Source of the DNA: Dyella_B acidisoli
Lineage (GTDB): Bacteria > Pseudomonadota > Gammaproteobacteria > Xanthomonadales > Rhodanobacteraceae
Assembly: GCF_049532895.1 (NCBI RefSeq)
Contig: NZ_CP064031.1
Coordinates: forward strand, 5,332,001-5,396,000
Direction: 5' to 3'
Length of the DNA stretch: 64,000 nucleotides
Under the pieces are notes generated by a model. That model worked only from the letters and a program-made list of their open reading frames with translations, was not told the origin of the DNA and made no database searches. Below, in pieces: positions 9,201 to 17,919 of this stretch; the first letter of the stretch is position 1; each line of letters opens with the position of its first letter. The position numbers and the translations under genes were made by a program.

Positions 9201-9306
9201 GGTCGATAACCCGCGATCGCACGGCGCGCAGGTGGCCGTGGATCATGACATAGGGGTGATTCCGTCGCTTAAAACTCCCCTTGCTCCCTGGGCGCGCATT
9301 GGGAAA

Positions 9307-9331
9307 TCCTTGCCGCTCGCCGTCGCAAGGA
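9307..9331 (-). terminator. Hairpin downstream of araC-type gene
   Basis: TCCTTGC and GCAAGGA form a 7-bp stem around 11 bases, 17 bases beyond the stop of the AraC regulator, followed on the minus strand by a short TTT. Weak terminator candidate. Confidence 0.35.
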
Positions 9332-9347
9332 ATGAGACAACGCCCCC

Positions 9348-10160
9348 TTACGCCACCGCCCGTTGGCCGAAGTATCGCGCCGGCGGATGCCCGAAGCAGC
9401 GGCGGAACATGGCAATGAATGCGCTGGGGCTCGCATAGCCGAGCCCGTCCGCTACGGCAGCCACTGGCAGACCCTCTGCCAACTGCTCCAGCCCCTTGGT
9501 TAGCCGTGCCTGCTGGCGCCATTGGGCAAAACTCAAGGCGGTTTCGGCGCGAAACAAGCGGCTGAGCGTGCGTGCGGAAAGGCCGGCCCATGCAGCCCAT
9601 TCCTCCAGGCTGCGGTTGTCATGCGGCTGCTCCAGCACGGCATGGGCAATGCGCAGCAGGCGGCGATCCATTGGCATCGGCAGATGCAACGGTTCGCGCG
9701 GGGCGTGGCGGATCTCATCCAGCAGCACCGTCATCACCCGTTCCTGCCGTTCATTGAGTTCGGGATTCCAGGTCCAGGAGCTGGCGCGATGGACCAGTTC
9801 GCGCATCAGTGCATTCACGCCGATCACGCCGGGCTGGTCGGGCAGGCAATGGCTGAGGTTGGGATGGAGAAAGACGCCCCATCCGGTGAGCGGGCCGTTG
9901 ATGCTTACCTTGTGCAGCTCGCCCGGTGGCATCCAGCCGGCGCGATGCGGCGGCAGCAGCCATGAGCCATGTGCGGTGTGCATGTGCACCAGACCGCTCT
10001 CCACGCAAAAGAACTGCCCACGCGCGTGGCTGTGCCAGTCGTATTGCTTGGTCTCCTGCTTGTACTCGCTGAAGGCTTCACCGTCGTCCCAATAGGCGAT
10101 GAGGGCAGGGCCGTCCAGGCGTTCGATCAACTGGTAGAGCTCTTCCTTGGTCCGTTGCAT
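9348..10160 (-). CDS. AraC family regulator with cupin N-domain
   Basis: About 270 residues. The N-terminal half is a cupin-like sensing domain (YDWHSHARGQFFCVESGLV, then the metal-site-like WMPPGELHKV). The C-terminal half carries two AraC helix-turn-helix units (SLEEWAAWAGLSARTLSRLF and VAAVADGLGYASPSAFIAMF) ending with FRRCFGHPPARYF, the family's C-terminal signature. The start at 10160 (MQRTKEELYQ) was preferred over an upstream one at 10187, which would add nine poorly conserved residues. The neighbour on one side is lhr (same strand); upstream lies a 329-base gap. The target is unknown; regulators of this shape often control an adjacent efflux or oxidoreductase gene, but none is obvious here. 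Confidence 0.88.
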   Translation of the reverse strand: MQRTKEELYQLIERLDGPALIAYWDDGEAFSEYKQETKQYDWHSHARGQFFCVESGLVHMHTAHGSWLLPPHRAGWMPPGELHKVSINGPLTGWGVFLHPNLSHCLPDQPGVIGVNALMRELVHRASSWTWNPELNERQERVMTVLLDEIRHAPREPLHLPMPMDRRLLRIAHAVLEQPHDNRSLEEWAAWAGLSARTLSRLFRAETALSFAQWRQQARLTKGLEQLAEGLPVAAVADGLGYASPSAFIAMFRRCFGHPPARYFGQRAVA

Positions 10161-10489
10161 GGCCGAATCTCGACATTTTTTGGCCAAATAACGTTATCAG
10201 CTTGTCATCCGCTTTGCCTAAGCTGTGCCAATCGACCGGTGCGACGCGCCGGTTCCTCTCTCACGCCGCTGCCGCCGCTCGCGGCTTTTCGATGAAATCC
10301 CCAGGGGATGCCGAGACTTGCGCAAACGCGCAGGCCCATGTGCTGGGCGCGCTTATGTCGGTCACGGCAGATCTCGTTCGTCCGTCTTATAGGAGAGCCT
10401 GTTCAACACCTCCACGCGGCCCGCATACCTCCTGAGTGGAGGTATCGAACAGGTTCTGAGCGATCCGCTGCACGAAGAAAGGAAAGGCC
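10161..10489. other. Intergenic region between araC-type regulator and small ORF
   Basis: About 330 bases with no convincing gene. It should hold the promoters of the AraC gene (leftward) and of the small gene at 10490 (rightward). Its main visible structure is the hairpin at 10398-10453; nothing else stands out. Confidence 0.6.
10398..10453. promoter_or_regulatory. Long imperfect hairpin ahead of the efflux region
   Basis: CCTGTTC..ACCTCCAC pairs with GTGGAGGT..GAACAGG, giving about 15 paired bases around a 20-base loop that itself contains ACCTCC. It lies 36 bases before the small gene at 10490. It may be a leader structure, an operator or a repeat remnant; there is no following T-run. Confidence 0.5.
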
Positions 10490-10744
10490 ATGTCCCTGAT
10501 CCAACTGGTTTCTGTGAAGTCCGAAATATCCAAATCCCCGCTGGAGACGTTTGTCGTCTGTGCCCATCAGATGCTCGACCCCGTTACGCCCGAAGCGGTG
10601 AGGCGGGCCATGGAACCACGCTTGCTGGCGCAGCTGCCGGCGTTGCGGGCGTTGGGGGTGTTCGAGCTGTTCGACCTGCGTGACCCGGCCCTCAAGGCTT
10701 GGCTCGACGACGAGTTGGCCGAGCTGGCAGCGGGGCGGCAATAG
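10490..10744 (+). CDS. Hypothetical protein, 84 residues
   Basis: Opens with a good ribosome site (GAAAGGAAAGG before ATG). The product has no membrane segment or signal peptide. The middle (PEAVRRAMEPRLLAQLPALRALGVFELFDLRDPALKAWLDDELAELAAG) is predicted helical and acidic toward the end. I do not recognise a family. It ends about 90 bases before the marR-type gene and could be transcribed from the hairpin-containing region. Codon use looks like its neighbours, which supports a real gene. Confidence 0.6.
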   Translation: MSLIQLVSVKSEISKSPLETFVVCAHQMLDPVTPEAVRRAMEPRLLAQLPALRALGVFELFDLRDPALKAWLDDELAELAAGRQ

Positions 10745-10785
10745 TTCACTTCTGTCCATTTGCTGAAACAATAGGTGCGTAACAT

Positions 10786-10831
10786 ATATTTGCCTTGACA
10801 AATATTTCGGGAGCAATAAAATGCTGCTCCC
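10786..10831 (+). promoter_or_regulatory. marR-efflux operon promoter with two operator-like palindromes
   Basis: A -35 TTGACA (10795-10800) and a -10 TAAAAT (10817-10822) are separated by 16 bases. A perfect inverted repeat ATATTTG-N6-CAAATAT (10786-10805) covers the -35, and a second, GGGAGCA-N9-TGCTCCC (10809-10831), brackets the -10. The expected transcription start lies only a few bases before the ATG at 10832, so the mRNA may be leaderless or nearly so. Autorepression by the MarR product is the natural reading. Confidence 0.75.
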
Positions 10832-11362
10832 ATGAACACCGGTCCGCTCATTACCCCCACCAGCCAGGAGAGCCTCGGCGTGCTGATCGGCCTCGTCCGC
10901 ACCGAGCTGGTGCGCAGCATCGAGGCGGAAATCGCGGACAGAGGCCTGGGTCTTCGGTTCACCCAATTCCTGATCCTCAAGCGCTTGGCCGATCTGGGGG
11001 CGATGACGGCCACCGAGCTGGCCCGCGCGGTGGAATTGGACGGTGGCGCCATGACGCGCCAGCTCGACCAACTGGAAGGAAAGGGCTATTTGCGCCGTAG
11101 CCCGCACGAACAGGATCGGCGCGCCCTGCGCATCGAACTCACGGAAGAGGGGAATGCGCTATGGCGGCAACTCAGCGGTTGCAAAGAACACGTGCTGGAA
11201 GCGGCGCAGCGTTCGCTGAGCGAAGAGGAGCGACGGCGCTTGCACGATTACCTCAGCCGCCTGCTGCTCGCGCTGCGTGACAAAAACAATAGCGTTGAAC
11301 AAGAACAAGCGGGTCTCGGACGACCTGCCGCGCAGCGGGCACGAAAGCACCCGCCGCGCTGA
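10832..11362 (+). CDS. MarR family transcriptional regulator
   Basis: A 176-residue winged-helix regulator: LRFTQFLILKRLADLGAMTATELARAVELDGGAMTRQLDQLEGKGYLRR is the MarR helix-turn-helix, followed by the wing with the conserved DRRALRIELTEEG. Long N- and C-terminal helices would form the dimer interface; the last ~15 residues are a basic tail. Proteins of this group (EmrR/MprA-like) repress neighbouring multidrug efflux genes and are released by phenolic or lipophilic ligands. Here it is the first gene of a marR-OMF-emrA-emrB run on the same strand, with its own palindrome-rich promoter directly upstream. Confidence 0.93.
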   Translation: MNTGPLITPTSQESLGVLIGLVRTELVRSIEAEIADRGLGLRFTQFLILKRLADLGAMTATELARAVELDGGAMTRQLDQLEGKGYLRRSPHEQDRRALRIELTEEGNALWRQLSGCKEHVLEAAQRSLSEEERRRLHDYLSRLLLALRDKNNSVEQEQAGLGRPAAQRARKHPPR

Positions 11363-11461
11363 CGCCAGCCGGCGCGTGCCGGTTTCGGCGAGCCGGGAAA
11401 GCGTCAGGAGAGGCTTCCCGGTGCACTGCTTCATTCACTTCAAACTTCGAGATTGAAAGCC

Positions 11462-12901
11462 ATGCGTCTGCAAACACTTGCGGCTGCTGTCGGACTGACG
11501 TTCGCCCTGGCCGGCTGCGTAACCAGCGGCGGCCTGCACCCGAACGGCGCGCTGACCGATGCTTCCTCGCTGAAGGCCGAGCGCAGCCTGTCGAACGTGC
11601 AGGTTTCCGAAGCGGCTTGGCCGAAGGACGATTGGTGGACCGGCCTGGGCGATCCCCAGCTCACGGCGTTGATCACGGAAGCGTTGCGCGATAACCCGAG
11701 TTTGGCCGTCGCTGACGCACGCGCCCGCCAGGCGCAGGCGGCAGCCGGTGCGGCCGATGCCGCGCGCCAGCCAACGGCCGGCGTGGGTGGCAGCTTCGCC
11801 GAAGCGCGCATTCCCACTTCCATTCCCGTGCTCGGCACCGGCCACACCGGCGCGGCCAAGTACGTGTACGGCAGCTTCAAATGGGATCTTGATCTGTGGG
11901 GCGGCCAACGCGCCACGTGGGAAGCGGCACTGGGCCAACAGCGCGCAGCGGAAATCGACGCACAGGCCGCGCGCATCGAAGTGTCGACCAACGTTGCGCG
12001 TGCCTATGTGCAACTGGGCTATGCCTACACACAGCAAGACGTCGCTGCCGCCGAACTGAAACGCGCTGGCGATGCGCGCGATCTGACACGTCAGCGTGTC
12101 GCTGCAGGCATCGACAATCAGATGCAGCTCAAGCAGAGCGATTCGGAAGTCGCCAGCGCCGAAGGGCAGAAGGCGCAAGCCGATCGCTCAGTGGATGCGG
12201 CGCACACCGCGTTGTCGGTGCTGCTTGGCAAAGGTCCCGATCGTGGCCTCGACATCACGCGTCCGCAATTGCTGCCGCCGGCAGCGCTGAGCGTACCGGC
12301 GAATCTGCCGGTGGAATTGGTTGGTCATCGCGCCGATCTGGTCGCAGCACGTTGGCACGTGGAAGCGGCCAGCAAGGACATCAAATCCGCCAAGACCGAG
12401 TTCCTGCCGAACGTGAACATCGGCGCGATGGCGGGTCTGATCAATCTCGGCGGCGGCAATCTGTTCTCGATGCAGAACCGCTTCTATGAAGCAGCGCCGG
12501 CTATCAGCCTGCCGATCTTCGACGGCGGCCGTCGCCGCGCCAACTTGAACAGCAAGGATGCGCAGTACGACCTCGCCGTTGCGCAGTACAACAAGACACT
12601 GGTGTCTGCCGTCAACGAAGTCGCCGACGACTACGACGCCATCGCTTCGATGCAACAACAGATCGCCGCGCAACAGCGTGCGCTCGATGCAGCAAACGAT
12701 GCATGGAAGCTCGCCGAGCAGCGTTACAAGGCTGGCATAGGCAGTTATCTGGAAGCACTCAGCGTGCGCCAGGAGCTGCTTGCCGCCGAACAACGCATGG
12801 CCGCACTCCATGCACAGCAGTCCGATCTCAACGTGCAACTGATCCAGGCGCTCGGCGGCGGCTTCCGTCCGCAGGCCGACGCTGAACTTTCCTCCAAATA
12901 A
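11462..12901 (+). CDS. Efflux outer membrane lipoprotein (NodT/OMF family)
   Basis: A 479-residue outer membrane factor with a lipoprotein signal peptide ending in the lipobox LAGC. The ATG at 11462 was preferred because an earlier in-frame ATG adds only MKA. The body shows the duplicated helical-hairpin pattern of TolC-like proteins (e.g. SLAVADARARQAQAAAGAADAA and the second half QYNKTLVSAVNEVADDYDAI). It forms the trimeric exit duct and docks with the adaptor encoded directly downstream. Order regulator-OMF-adaptor-MFS is common for EmrAB-type pumps in Xanthomonadales and Burkholderiales. About 100 bases separate it from marR, 27 from emrA. Confidence 0.92.
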   Translation: MRLQTLAAAVGLTFALAGCVTSGGLHPNGALTDASSLKAERSLSNVQVSEAAWPKDDWWTGLGDPQLTALITEALRDNPSLAVADARARQAQAAAGAADAARQPTAGVGGSFAEARIPTSIPVLGTGHTGAAKYVYGSFKWDLDLWGGQRATWEAALGQQRAAEIDAQAARIEVSTNVARAYVQLGYAYTQQDVAAAELKRAGDARDLTRQRVAAGIDNQMQLKQSDSEVASAEGQKAQADRSVDAAHTALSVLLGKGPDRGLDITRPQLLPPAALSVPANLPVELVGHRADLVAARWHVEAASKDIKSAKTEFLPNVNIGAMAGLINLGGGNLFSMQNRFYEAAPAISLPIFDGGRRRANLNSKDAQYDLAVAQYNKTLVSAVNEVADDYDAIASMQQQIAAQQRALDAANDAWKLAEQRYKAGIGSYLEALSVRQELLAAEQRMAALHAQQSDLNVQLIQALGGGFRPQADAELSSK

Positions 12902-12928
12902 TTTTCTTGCGTATCTGAGGCAGCCCCC

Positions 12929-14119
12929 ATGTCCAGTCCCAATCCCAATACCGCCGACACGTCCGCCGTGCAGGCACCGCCGGCCAACAACCGGCGCGGC
13001 ATCCTGCTGCGACTGCTGATGGCGCTGCTGGTGCTCGCCGCTATTGCATGGACGATCTGGTATTTCATCGTAGGACGCTGGTACGAAAGCACCGATGACG
13101 CCTACATCAACGGCAACATCGTACAGATCACGCCGCGCATCGCCGGCACCGTCACCAGCATCGGTGCGGACGATGGTGATCTCGTGAAACAAGGCCAGGT
13201 GCTGGTGACGCTCGACAAGTCCGATTCGGACGTTGGACTGCAGCGCGCCTCTGCGAACCTCGCCAACACTGTGCGCCGCGTGCGTGGTTTGTACAGCACC
13301 GTGTCCGGTGCACAGGCGCAGGTGGCGGTAGAGAAAGTGGCGTTGCAGAAGGCGCAGGCCGACTACGACCGCCGCCGTGATCTGGCCAAGACCGGTGCGA
13401 TCTCTGCCGAAGAATTGGCTCATGCCCGCGATGCGCTTACCGCGGCGTTGAGTGCGTTGACCACGTCCCAGCAGCAGTTGGCGACCAACCAGGTGCTGGT
13501 GGATGACACCGTCGTCGCTTCGCATCCGGATGTGAAGGCCGCCGCTGCGCAATATCGCGCCGCGTATCTCGATGACGTGCGTACGGTGATGGTGGCGCCA
13601 GTGACCGGCTACGTCGCCAAGCGCACCGTGCAGGTCGGTCAGCGCGTGCAGCCGGGTGCGGCCTTGATGGCGGTGGTGCCGCTGCATGAAGTGTGGGTGG
13701 ATGCGAACTTCAAGGAAACGCAGCTCACGCATATGCGCATCGGCCAGCCGGTGGAAATCACCTCCGACGTGTACGGCGGTTCGGTGAAGTACAAGGGCAC
13801 GGTGGAAAGCCTCGGCGTGGGTACGGGCAGTGCGTTCTCGCTACTGCCGGCGCAGAACGCTACCGGCAACTGGATCAAGATCGTGCAGCGCATTCCGGTG
13901 CGCGTGGTGTTCGCCGATCCGTCGCAGCTCGACCAGCATCCGCTACGCATCGGCATGTCGCTGGACACCGAAGTGAACCTGCACGACCAGAACGGCCCGA
14001 CGCTGGCGCAGAGCGCGCGCAGCGAACCGCGCTTCAGCACGGACGTGTACCAAAACCAGCTCGCTGCGGCGAATGCGCAGATCGAGCAGATCATTCACGC
14101 GAATATGGGCGGGCGTTGA
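12929..14119 (+). CDS. emrA: EmrA/HlyD-type periplasmic adaptor
   Basis: 396 residues. A single membrane anchor (LLMALLVLAAIAWTIWYFIV) is followed by the adaptor signature STDDAYINGNIVQITPRIAGTV, the first lipoyl half, a coiled-coil hairpin (about residues 90-200), the second lipoyl half with VMVAPVTGYVAKRTVQVGQRV, and a beta-barrel domain (VWVDANFKETQLTHMRIGQPV). This is the membrane fusion protein that links an MFS pump in the inner membrane to the OMF. Start at 12929 follows GAGG. A repeat doublet fills the gap before emrB. Confidence 0.93.
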   Translation: MSSPNPNTADTSAVQAPPANNRRGILLRLLMALLVLAAIAWTIWYFIVGRWYESTDDAYINGNIVQITPRIAGTVTSIGADDGDLVKQGQVLVTLDKSDSDVGLQRASANLANTVRRVRGLYSTVSGAQAQVAVEKVALQKAQADYDRRRDLAKTGAISAEELAHARDALTAALSALTTSQQQLATNQVLVDDTVVASHPDVKAAAAQYRAAYLDDVRTVMVAPVTGYVAKRTVQVGQRVQPGAALMAVVPLHEVWVDANFKETQLTHMRIGQPVEITSDVYGGSVKYKGTVESLGVGTGSAFSLLPAQNATGNWIKIVQRIPVRVVFADPSQLDQHPLRIGMSLDTEVNLHDQNGPTLAQSARSEPRFSTDVYQNQLAAANAQIEQIIHANMGGR

Positions 14120-14133
14120 GTTTACTTTTTGCT

Positions 14134-14266
14134 CCCCTCTCCCCTTGGGAGAGGGGCTGGGGGTGAGGGTACGGGCGAAGCGCGATGCTTACTTTTTCTG
14201 CACGTTTTGATGTGCGCGCGCTGATCGCACCCTCACCCCAAACCCCTCTCCCGAAGGGAGAGGGGC
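14134..14266. repeat. Palindromic element doublet, tail-to-tail, between emrA and emrB
   Basis: CCCCTCTCCCC/GGGAGAGGGG with tail GGGGGTGAGGG, about 58 bases of spacer, then the mirror-image copy (ACCCTCACCCC, CCCCTCTCCC/GGGAGAGGGG). It lies in transcribed DNA inside the operon and could affect mRNA stability or the ratio of EmrA to EmrB. Confidence 0.85.
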
Positions 14267-14298
14267 TTACAAGGCGCACCGCTAGCTAGGTGACATCG

Positions 14299-15822
14299 AT
14301 GAACACCCACTTCCGTCCACCCAACCTGGTCCTCGCGACAATCGGTTTGTCGCTGGCCACGTTCATGCAGGTGCTGGACACCACCATCGCCAACGTGTCG
14401 CTGCCAACCATCGCCGGCAATCTCGGCGTGAGTTCGGACCAGAGCACTTGGGTGATCACATCCTTCGCGGTGAGCAATGCCATTGCGCTGCCACTCACCG
14501 GCTTCCTCACCCGCCGTTTCGGTGAAGTGAAGCTGTTCGTGTGGGCGACGCTGTTGTTCTCGCTCGCCTCGTTCCTGTGCGGCATTGCGCAGAGCATGGG
14601 CATGCTGATCGGGTTCCGCACCCTTCAAGGTGCGGTGGCCGGTCCGATGTATCCGATCACGCAGGCACTGCTCATTTCGATTTATCCACCCGCGAAACGA
14701 GGCATGGCGCTGGCGCTGCTGGCGATGGTGACGGTGGTAGCGCCGATCGCCGGCCCGATCCTGGGCGGCTGGATCACTGACAACTATTCCTGGCCGTGGA
14801 TTTTCTTCATCAACGTGCCGATCGGCATTTTCGCCAGCAGCGTGGTGGCCAATCAGATGCGCCTGCGTGCCGTGGTCACGCAGCGGCCGAAGATCGACTA
14901 CGTGGGTCTGATCACATTGGTGATCGGTGTGGGTGCGTTGCAGGTGGTGTTGGACAAGGGCAGCGACGAAGACTGGTTCAATTCCAACTTCATCGTGATC
15001 ACCTCGATCATTTCGGCCATCGCCATCGTGGTGTTTCTGATCTGGGAATTGACCGACAAGGAACCCATTGTCGATCTCAAGCTTTTCCGTCACCGCAATT
15101 TCCGCATGGGCACGATCTCGCTGGTGCTGGCGTACGCGGCGTTCTTCGCGATCGGCCTGCTGGTACCGCAGTGGTTACAGATCAATCTGGGCTACACCGC
15201 CACGTGGGCGGGCTTCGCTACCGCACCGCTGGGTGTGTTGCCCGTGCTGCTCACCTTCATCGTGGGCAAATACGCCACGCGCTTCGACTTGCGGTTGCTC
15301 ACCAGCGGCGCCTTCCTGGTGATGGGCATGACATGCTTTATGCGTTCGAACTTCTACATCGGTGTCGACTTCGAGCACGTGGCGCTGGTGCAGTTGTTTC
15401 AGGGCCTTGGCGTGGCGCTTTTCTTCATGCCGGTGACCACTATCCTGCTTTCGGATCTGCAGCCGCATGAAATCGCCTCGGGCGGTGGTCTCGCCACCTT
15501 CCTGCGCACGATGGGTGCCAGTTTCGCGGCGTCACTCACCACTTTTATGTGGCAACGGCGCGGAGTGTTGCATCACTCTCAGCTTGCCGAACAGATCACG
15601 CCATACAACCCGACCGTACAGCAGGCGGTGAGTCAGACCAGCGATACGCAAACGGCGGTGGCGGTGCTGAACCAGTCGATCACGCTGCAAGGGCTGCAGA
15701 TTTCCTTCAACGAGATCTTCCACGTACTGGGTTGGATCTTCCTGTCACTGATCGTGGTGATCTGGATGGCCAGGCCGCCGTTTGCGGCGAAGGCTGGCGG
15801 AGCAAGTAGCGGCGGGCACTGA
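14299..15822 (+). CDS. emrB: DHA2-family MFS drug efflux permease (EmrB/QacA type)
   Basis: 507 residues with about 14 membrane helices. Motif D1/C region: LATFMQVLDTTIANVSLPTIAGNLGVS is the classic DHA2 N-terminus, and the helix-5 motif C is visible as APIAGPILGGWITDNYSWPWIFFINVPIG. The start ATG at 14299 was preferred to a GTG at 14290. It exports lipophilic drugs or phenolics in exchange for protons, working with the adaptor and OMF encoded upstream. The operon is closed by a strong terminator at 15850. Confidence 0.94.
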   Translation: MNTHFRPPNLVLATIGLSLATFMQVLDTTIANVSLPTIAGNLGVSSDQSTWVITSFAVSNAIALPLTGFLTRRFGEVKLFVWATLLFSLASFLCGIAQSMGMLIGFRTLQGAVAGPMYPITQALLISIYPPAKRGMALALLAMVTVVAPIAGPILGGWITDNYSWPWIFFINVPIGIFASSVVANQMRLRAVVTQRPKIDYVGLITLVIGVGALQVVLDKGSDEDWFNSNFIVITSIISAIAIVVFLIWELTDKEPIVDLKLFRHRNFRMGTISLVLAYAAFFAIGLLVPQWLQINLGYTATWAGFATAPLGVLPVLLTFIVGKYATRFDLRLLTSGAFLVMGMTCFMRSNFYIGVDFEHVALVQLFQGLGVALFFMPVTTILLSDLQPHEIASGGGLATFLRTMGASFAASLTTFMWQRRGVLHHSQLAEQITPYNPTVQQAVSQTSDTQTAVAVLNQSITLQGLQISFNEIFHVLGWIFLSLIVVIWMARPPFAAKAGGASSGGH

Positions 15823-15849
15823 GCGTGTGGGGTTTGCGCTCCAACTACA

Positions 15850-15878
15850 AAAACGGCCCCGCGGAGGGGCCGTTTTTA
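15850..15878. terminator. Bidirectional rho-independent terminator
   Basis: AACGGCCCC-GCGG-AGGGGCCGTTTTT: an 8-9-bp GC stem with a T-run on the plus strand and a matching A-run before it. It sits between the convergent emrB (+) and pagL (-) genes and can serve both. Confidence 0.9.
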
Positions 15879-15898
15879 TGTGTGAAATGCGCGCGGAA

Positions 15899-16420
15899 TT
15901 AGAACGCGATACCCACGAACGCAATCGTCTCGCCACGGTTCGGCTCATGGATGCCGGCGTTGGAGATATGGCGAACGCCCACGCTCCAATGATCGCCCTG
16001 ATAACCCACCGTGGTCATAAATTCAAAAGCGCTGCTCAGCGCCAACGTGCGGCCGGTATGCACCGTGGGTTGTTCGCTGATGAACAAGCGCCGGTACCAC
16101 GCATTGGCGGGACCGTAGTGAATACGCACGCCAGCGCCCACCAGCCCGATATCGTCACGGGTGGTGTAACGGCTGTTGTCGTAGCGCTTGAGGTCACGAC
16201 CGCTGATCCAGCCGCCAGTGATGTCAGGTGACCAGCTGAAGTTGCTGCTGCCGAACTGGTGTTCGTCGAAGATCACTTCGCCGAACGCGGCGGGTGTGCT
16301 GTAGCTGTCCATGTAGCTGACGCCGCCTTGCAATTCGAAGCGGGCCGCCATCGCGGGCAGGGCTGGTAGAGCAAACATCAATACGGCAGCCAAGCCGCGA
16401 GTGAGGGGATGCATGCGCAT
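15899..16420 (-). CDS. pagL: Lipid A 3-O-deacylase PagL
   Basis: 173 residues with a signal peptide (hydrophobic core LAAVLMFALPALPAMA) and an outer membrane beta-barrel pattern ending in a C-terminal aromatic residue (VGIAF). The PagL active-site region is present: RHISNAGIHEPNRGE supplies His151 and Ser153, and Glu164 (or Glu159) the acid, as in the His-Ser-Glu triad of P. aeruginosa PagL. The enzyme removes the 3-O-linked acyl chain of lipid A in the outer membrane, changing immune recognition and permeability. It is a single gene, convergent with emrB. The upstream 260 bases to 16684 are AT-richer and should contain its promoter. Confidence 0.9.
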   Translation of the reverse strand: MRMHPLTRGLAAVLMFALPALPAMAARFELQGGVSYMDSYSTPAAFGEVIFDEHQFGSSNFSWSPDITGGWISGRDLKRYDNSRYTTRDDIGLVGAGVRIHYGPANAWYRRLFISEQPTVHTGRTLALSSAFEFMTTVGYQGDHWSVGVRHISNAGIHEPNRGETIAFVGIAF

Positions 16421-16683
16421 GCGAATACCTATGTGGGGATAGGAATGTTGGTTTGTGTACTTAAAAGTTTACAAATTATTAAGCGCGCTTGCCAGCCATA
16501 AACGTTGCATTTTCGGCAACTCAGCGTTGCTTGCAAGCATCTGTGCGTGGAATTGACAGCGTGATGTAAGCGAACACTGGCGCAGGTAGCCTTGGATAGC
16601 ATGTCCATGCCTCCAGATCTTGGATGATCCTGCCCGGACCAGGATGCGGATCCTGTATGGCTATGGCGTGCCGATGATGGTGG

Positions 16684-17607
16684 CTATACGCCGCCCTTCA
16701 AGCTCTTGGATGCCAGGCACTGCGCGATATCCAGGAACGCTCGCACCATCGGGTCCTGCGCGTCGTCGCGATAGATCGCCCATACCGCCGTGGCCGCTTC
16801 CATATGCTTCACCGGCCGGTAGACCACGTTCTCCACCATCATCCGTTGCACTGAGCCGGGCAGCACGGCCACGCCGAAACCGCCGGAAATCAGCCCGATG
16901 ATGGTGGGCAGCTCGCGGACTTCGTAAAGAATGCGCGGACTGAAACCGGCACCCCTGCACAGTGCGATCACCTCATCGTAAAGGCGCACAGCGAGATGGC
17001 GCTGGTAAAAAATGAAATCGTCATGGGCTAGCTCGCCGACTTCGATCGGGCCTTCCTTGGCCGCGAGTGGATTGCTGGCGTGCATCACCACAACGAGTGA
17101 GTCCTTGAACAGCTCGATGGCCTTGATACCGTCCGGTAATGCTTCGGGGCGGATCACGCCGACGTCGATCAAGCCTTGTTCGAGCGCGTCGATTTGATGC
17201 ACGGTGGCCATTTCGTGGATCAGCAACCGCACATCGGGCAGGCGTTCGCGAAAGCGAGCCAGCACACGTGGTACGACGAAGGTGAACGGGCCAGACGACA
17301 TCAAGCCCAGGTGCAATTCGCCTAATTCTCCGCGTTGCGAGCGAGCAACGGATTCGGCTGCGCGCTCGGCCTGGATGAGGATGGCGCGTGCACGCGGGAG
17401 CAGGGCGCTGCCGGCGCCGCTCAGCACGATGCCACGCCCTTTGCGTTCGAACAACTTCGCCCCAAGACGCTGTTCCAGCGCATGAATCTGCTGGCTGAGC
17501 GGCGGCTGCGAAATGCCTAATCGTTCAGCTGCGCGGCCGAAATGCAGTTCGTCGGCCACCGTAACGAAGTACTTCAGATGCCGCAGCTCGAGGTAATCAT
17601 TCGTCAT
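16684..17607 (-). CDS. LysR family transcriptional regulator
   Basis: About 307 residues. The N-terminus ELRHLKYFVTVADELHFGRAAERLGISQPPLSQQIHALEQRLGAKLFER is a canonical LysR helix-turn-helix. The remainder is a two-lobed effector domain (GELHLGLMSSGPF, VGVIRPEAL, ISGGFGVAVLPGS). ATG at 17607 is preferred over an upstream TTG. It is transcribed divergently from the RND efflux operon beginning at 17920, the usual placement for a LysR activator of its neighbour. The effector is unknown. Confidence 0.92.
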   Translation of the reverse strand: MTNDYLELRHLKYFVTVADELHFGRAAERLGISQPPLSQQIHALEQRLGAKLFERKGRGIVLSGAGSALLPRARAILIQAERAAESVARSQRGELGELHLGLMSSGPFTFVVPRVLARFRERLPDVRLLIHEMATVHQIDALEQGLIDVGVIRPEALPDGIKAIELFKDSLVVVMHASNPLAAKEGPIEVGELAHDDFIFYQRHLAVRLYDEVIALCRGAGFSPRILYEVRELPTIIGLISGGFGVAVLPGSVQRMMVENVVYRPVKHMEAATAVWAIYRDDAQDPMVRAFLDIAQCLASKSLKGGV

Positions 17608-17919
17608 GCATATCAAGCCATTCGCGGTCCTGTATCGATCTTAGCAAGCTCTACAACTAACCTTCACAAAGAACGGCAACCTCCCCCCAAGGTACGTCCC
17701 ACTCCGTTTAGGCGTCATCGGTTCCTCGCCGTTATTTCCGCGAGGATCGAAATCCAGTTTCGATATGGCGCGAAGCATTCGAAACTGGTTTTGTGTTCTT
17801 CTGACGCGTATTCGAACTGAATTGACCAGCTTCGCTGTTGTAAAGCGTCTCGGCCTTCGCCGGGATGACGAGCAAGAAAAGCAGGGGGGCGTATCGGCTA
17901 ATCCCTGGAGCCCATCCAC
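17608..17919. promoter_or_regulatory. Divergent regulatory region, LysR gene / RND operon
   Basis: A 312-base gap with no gene. It contains a perfect inverted repeat ATCGAAA-N5-TTTCGAT at 17746-17764 and further TTCGAA-containing words around 17777 and 17811. These are plausible binding sites for the LysR protein, but no clear sigma-70 promoter was identified on either strand. Confidence 0.5.

Noticed and set aside
12188..13732. Minus-strand frame spanning the OMF and emrA
   Set aside because: Crosses two real genes and their junction; composition is that of an antisense shadow.
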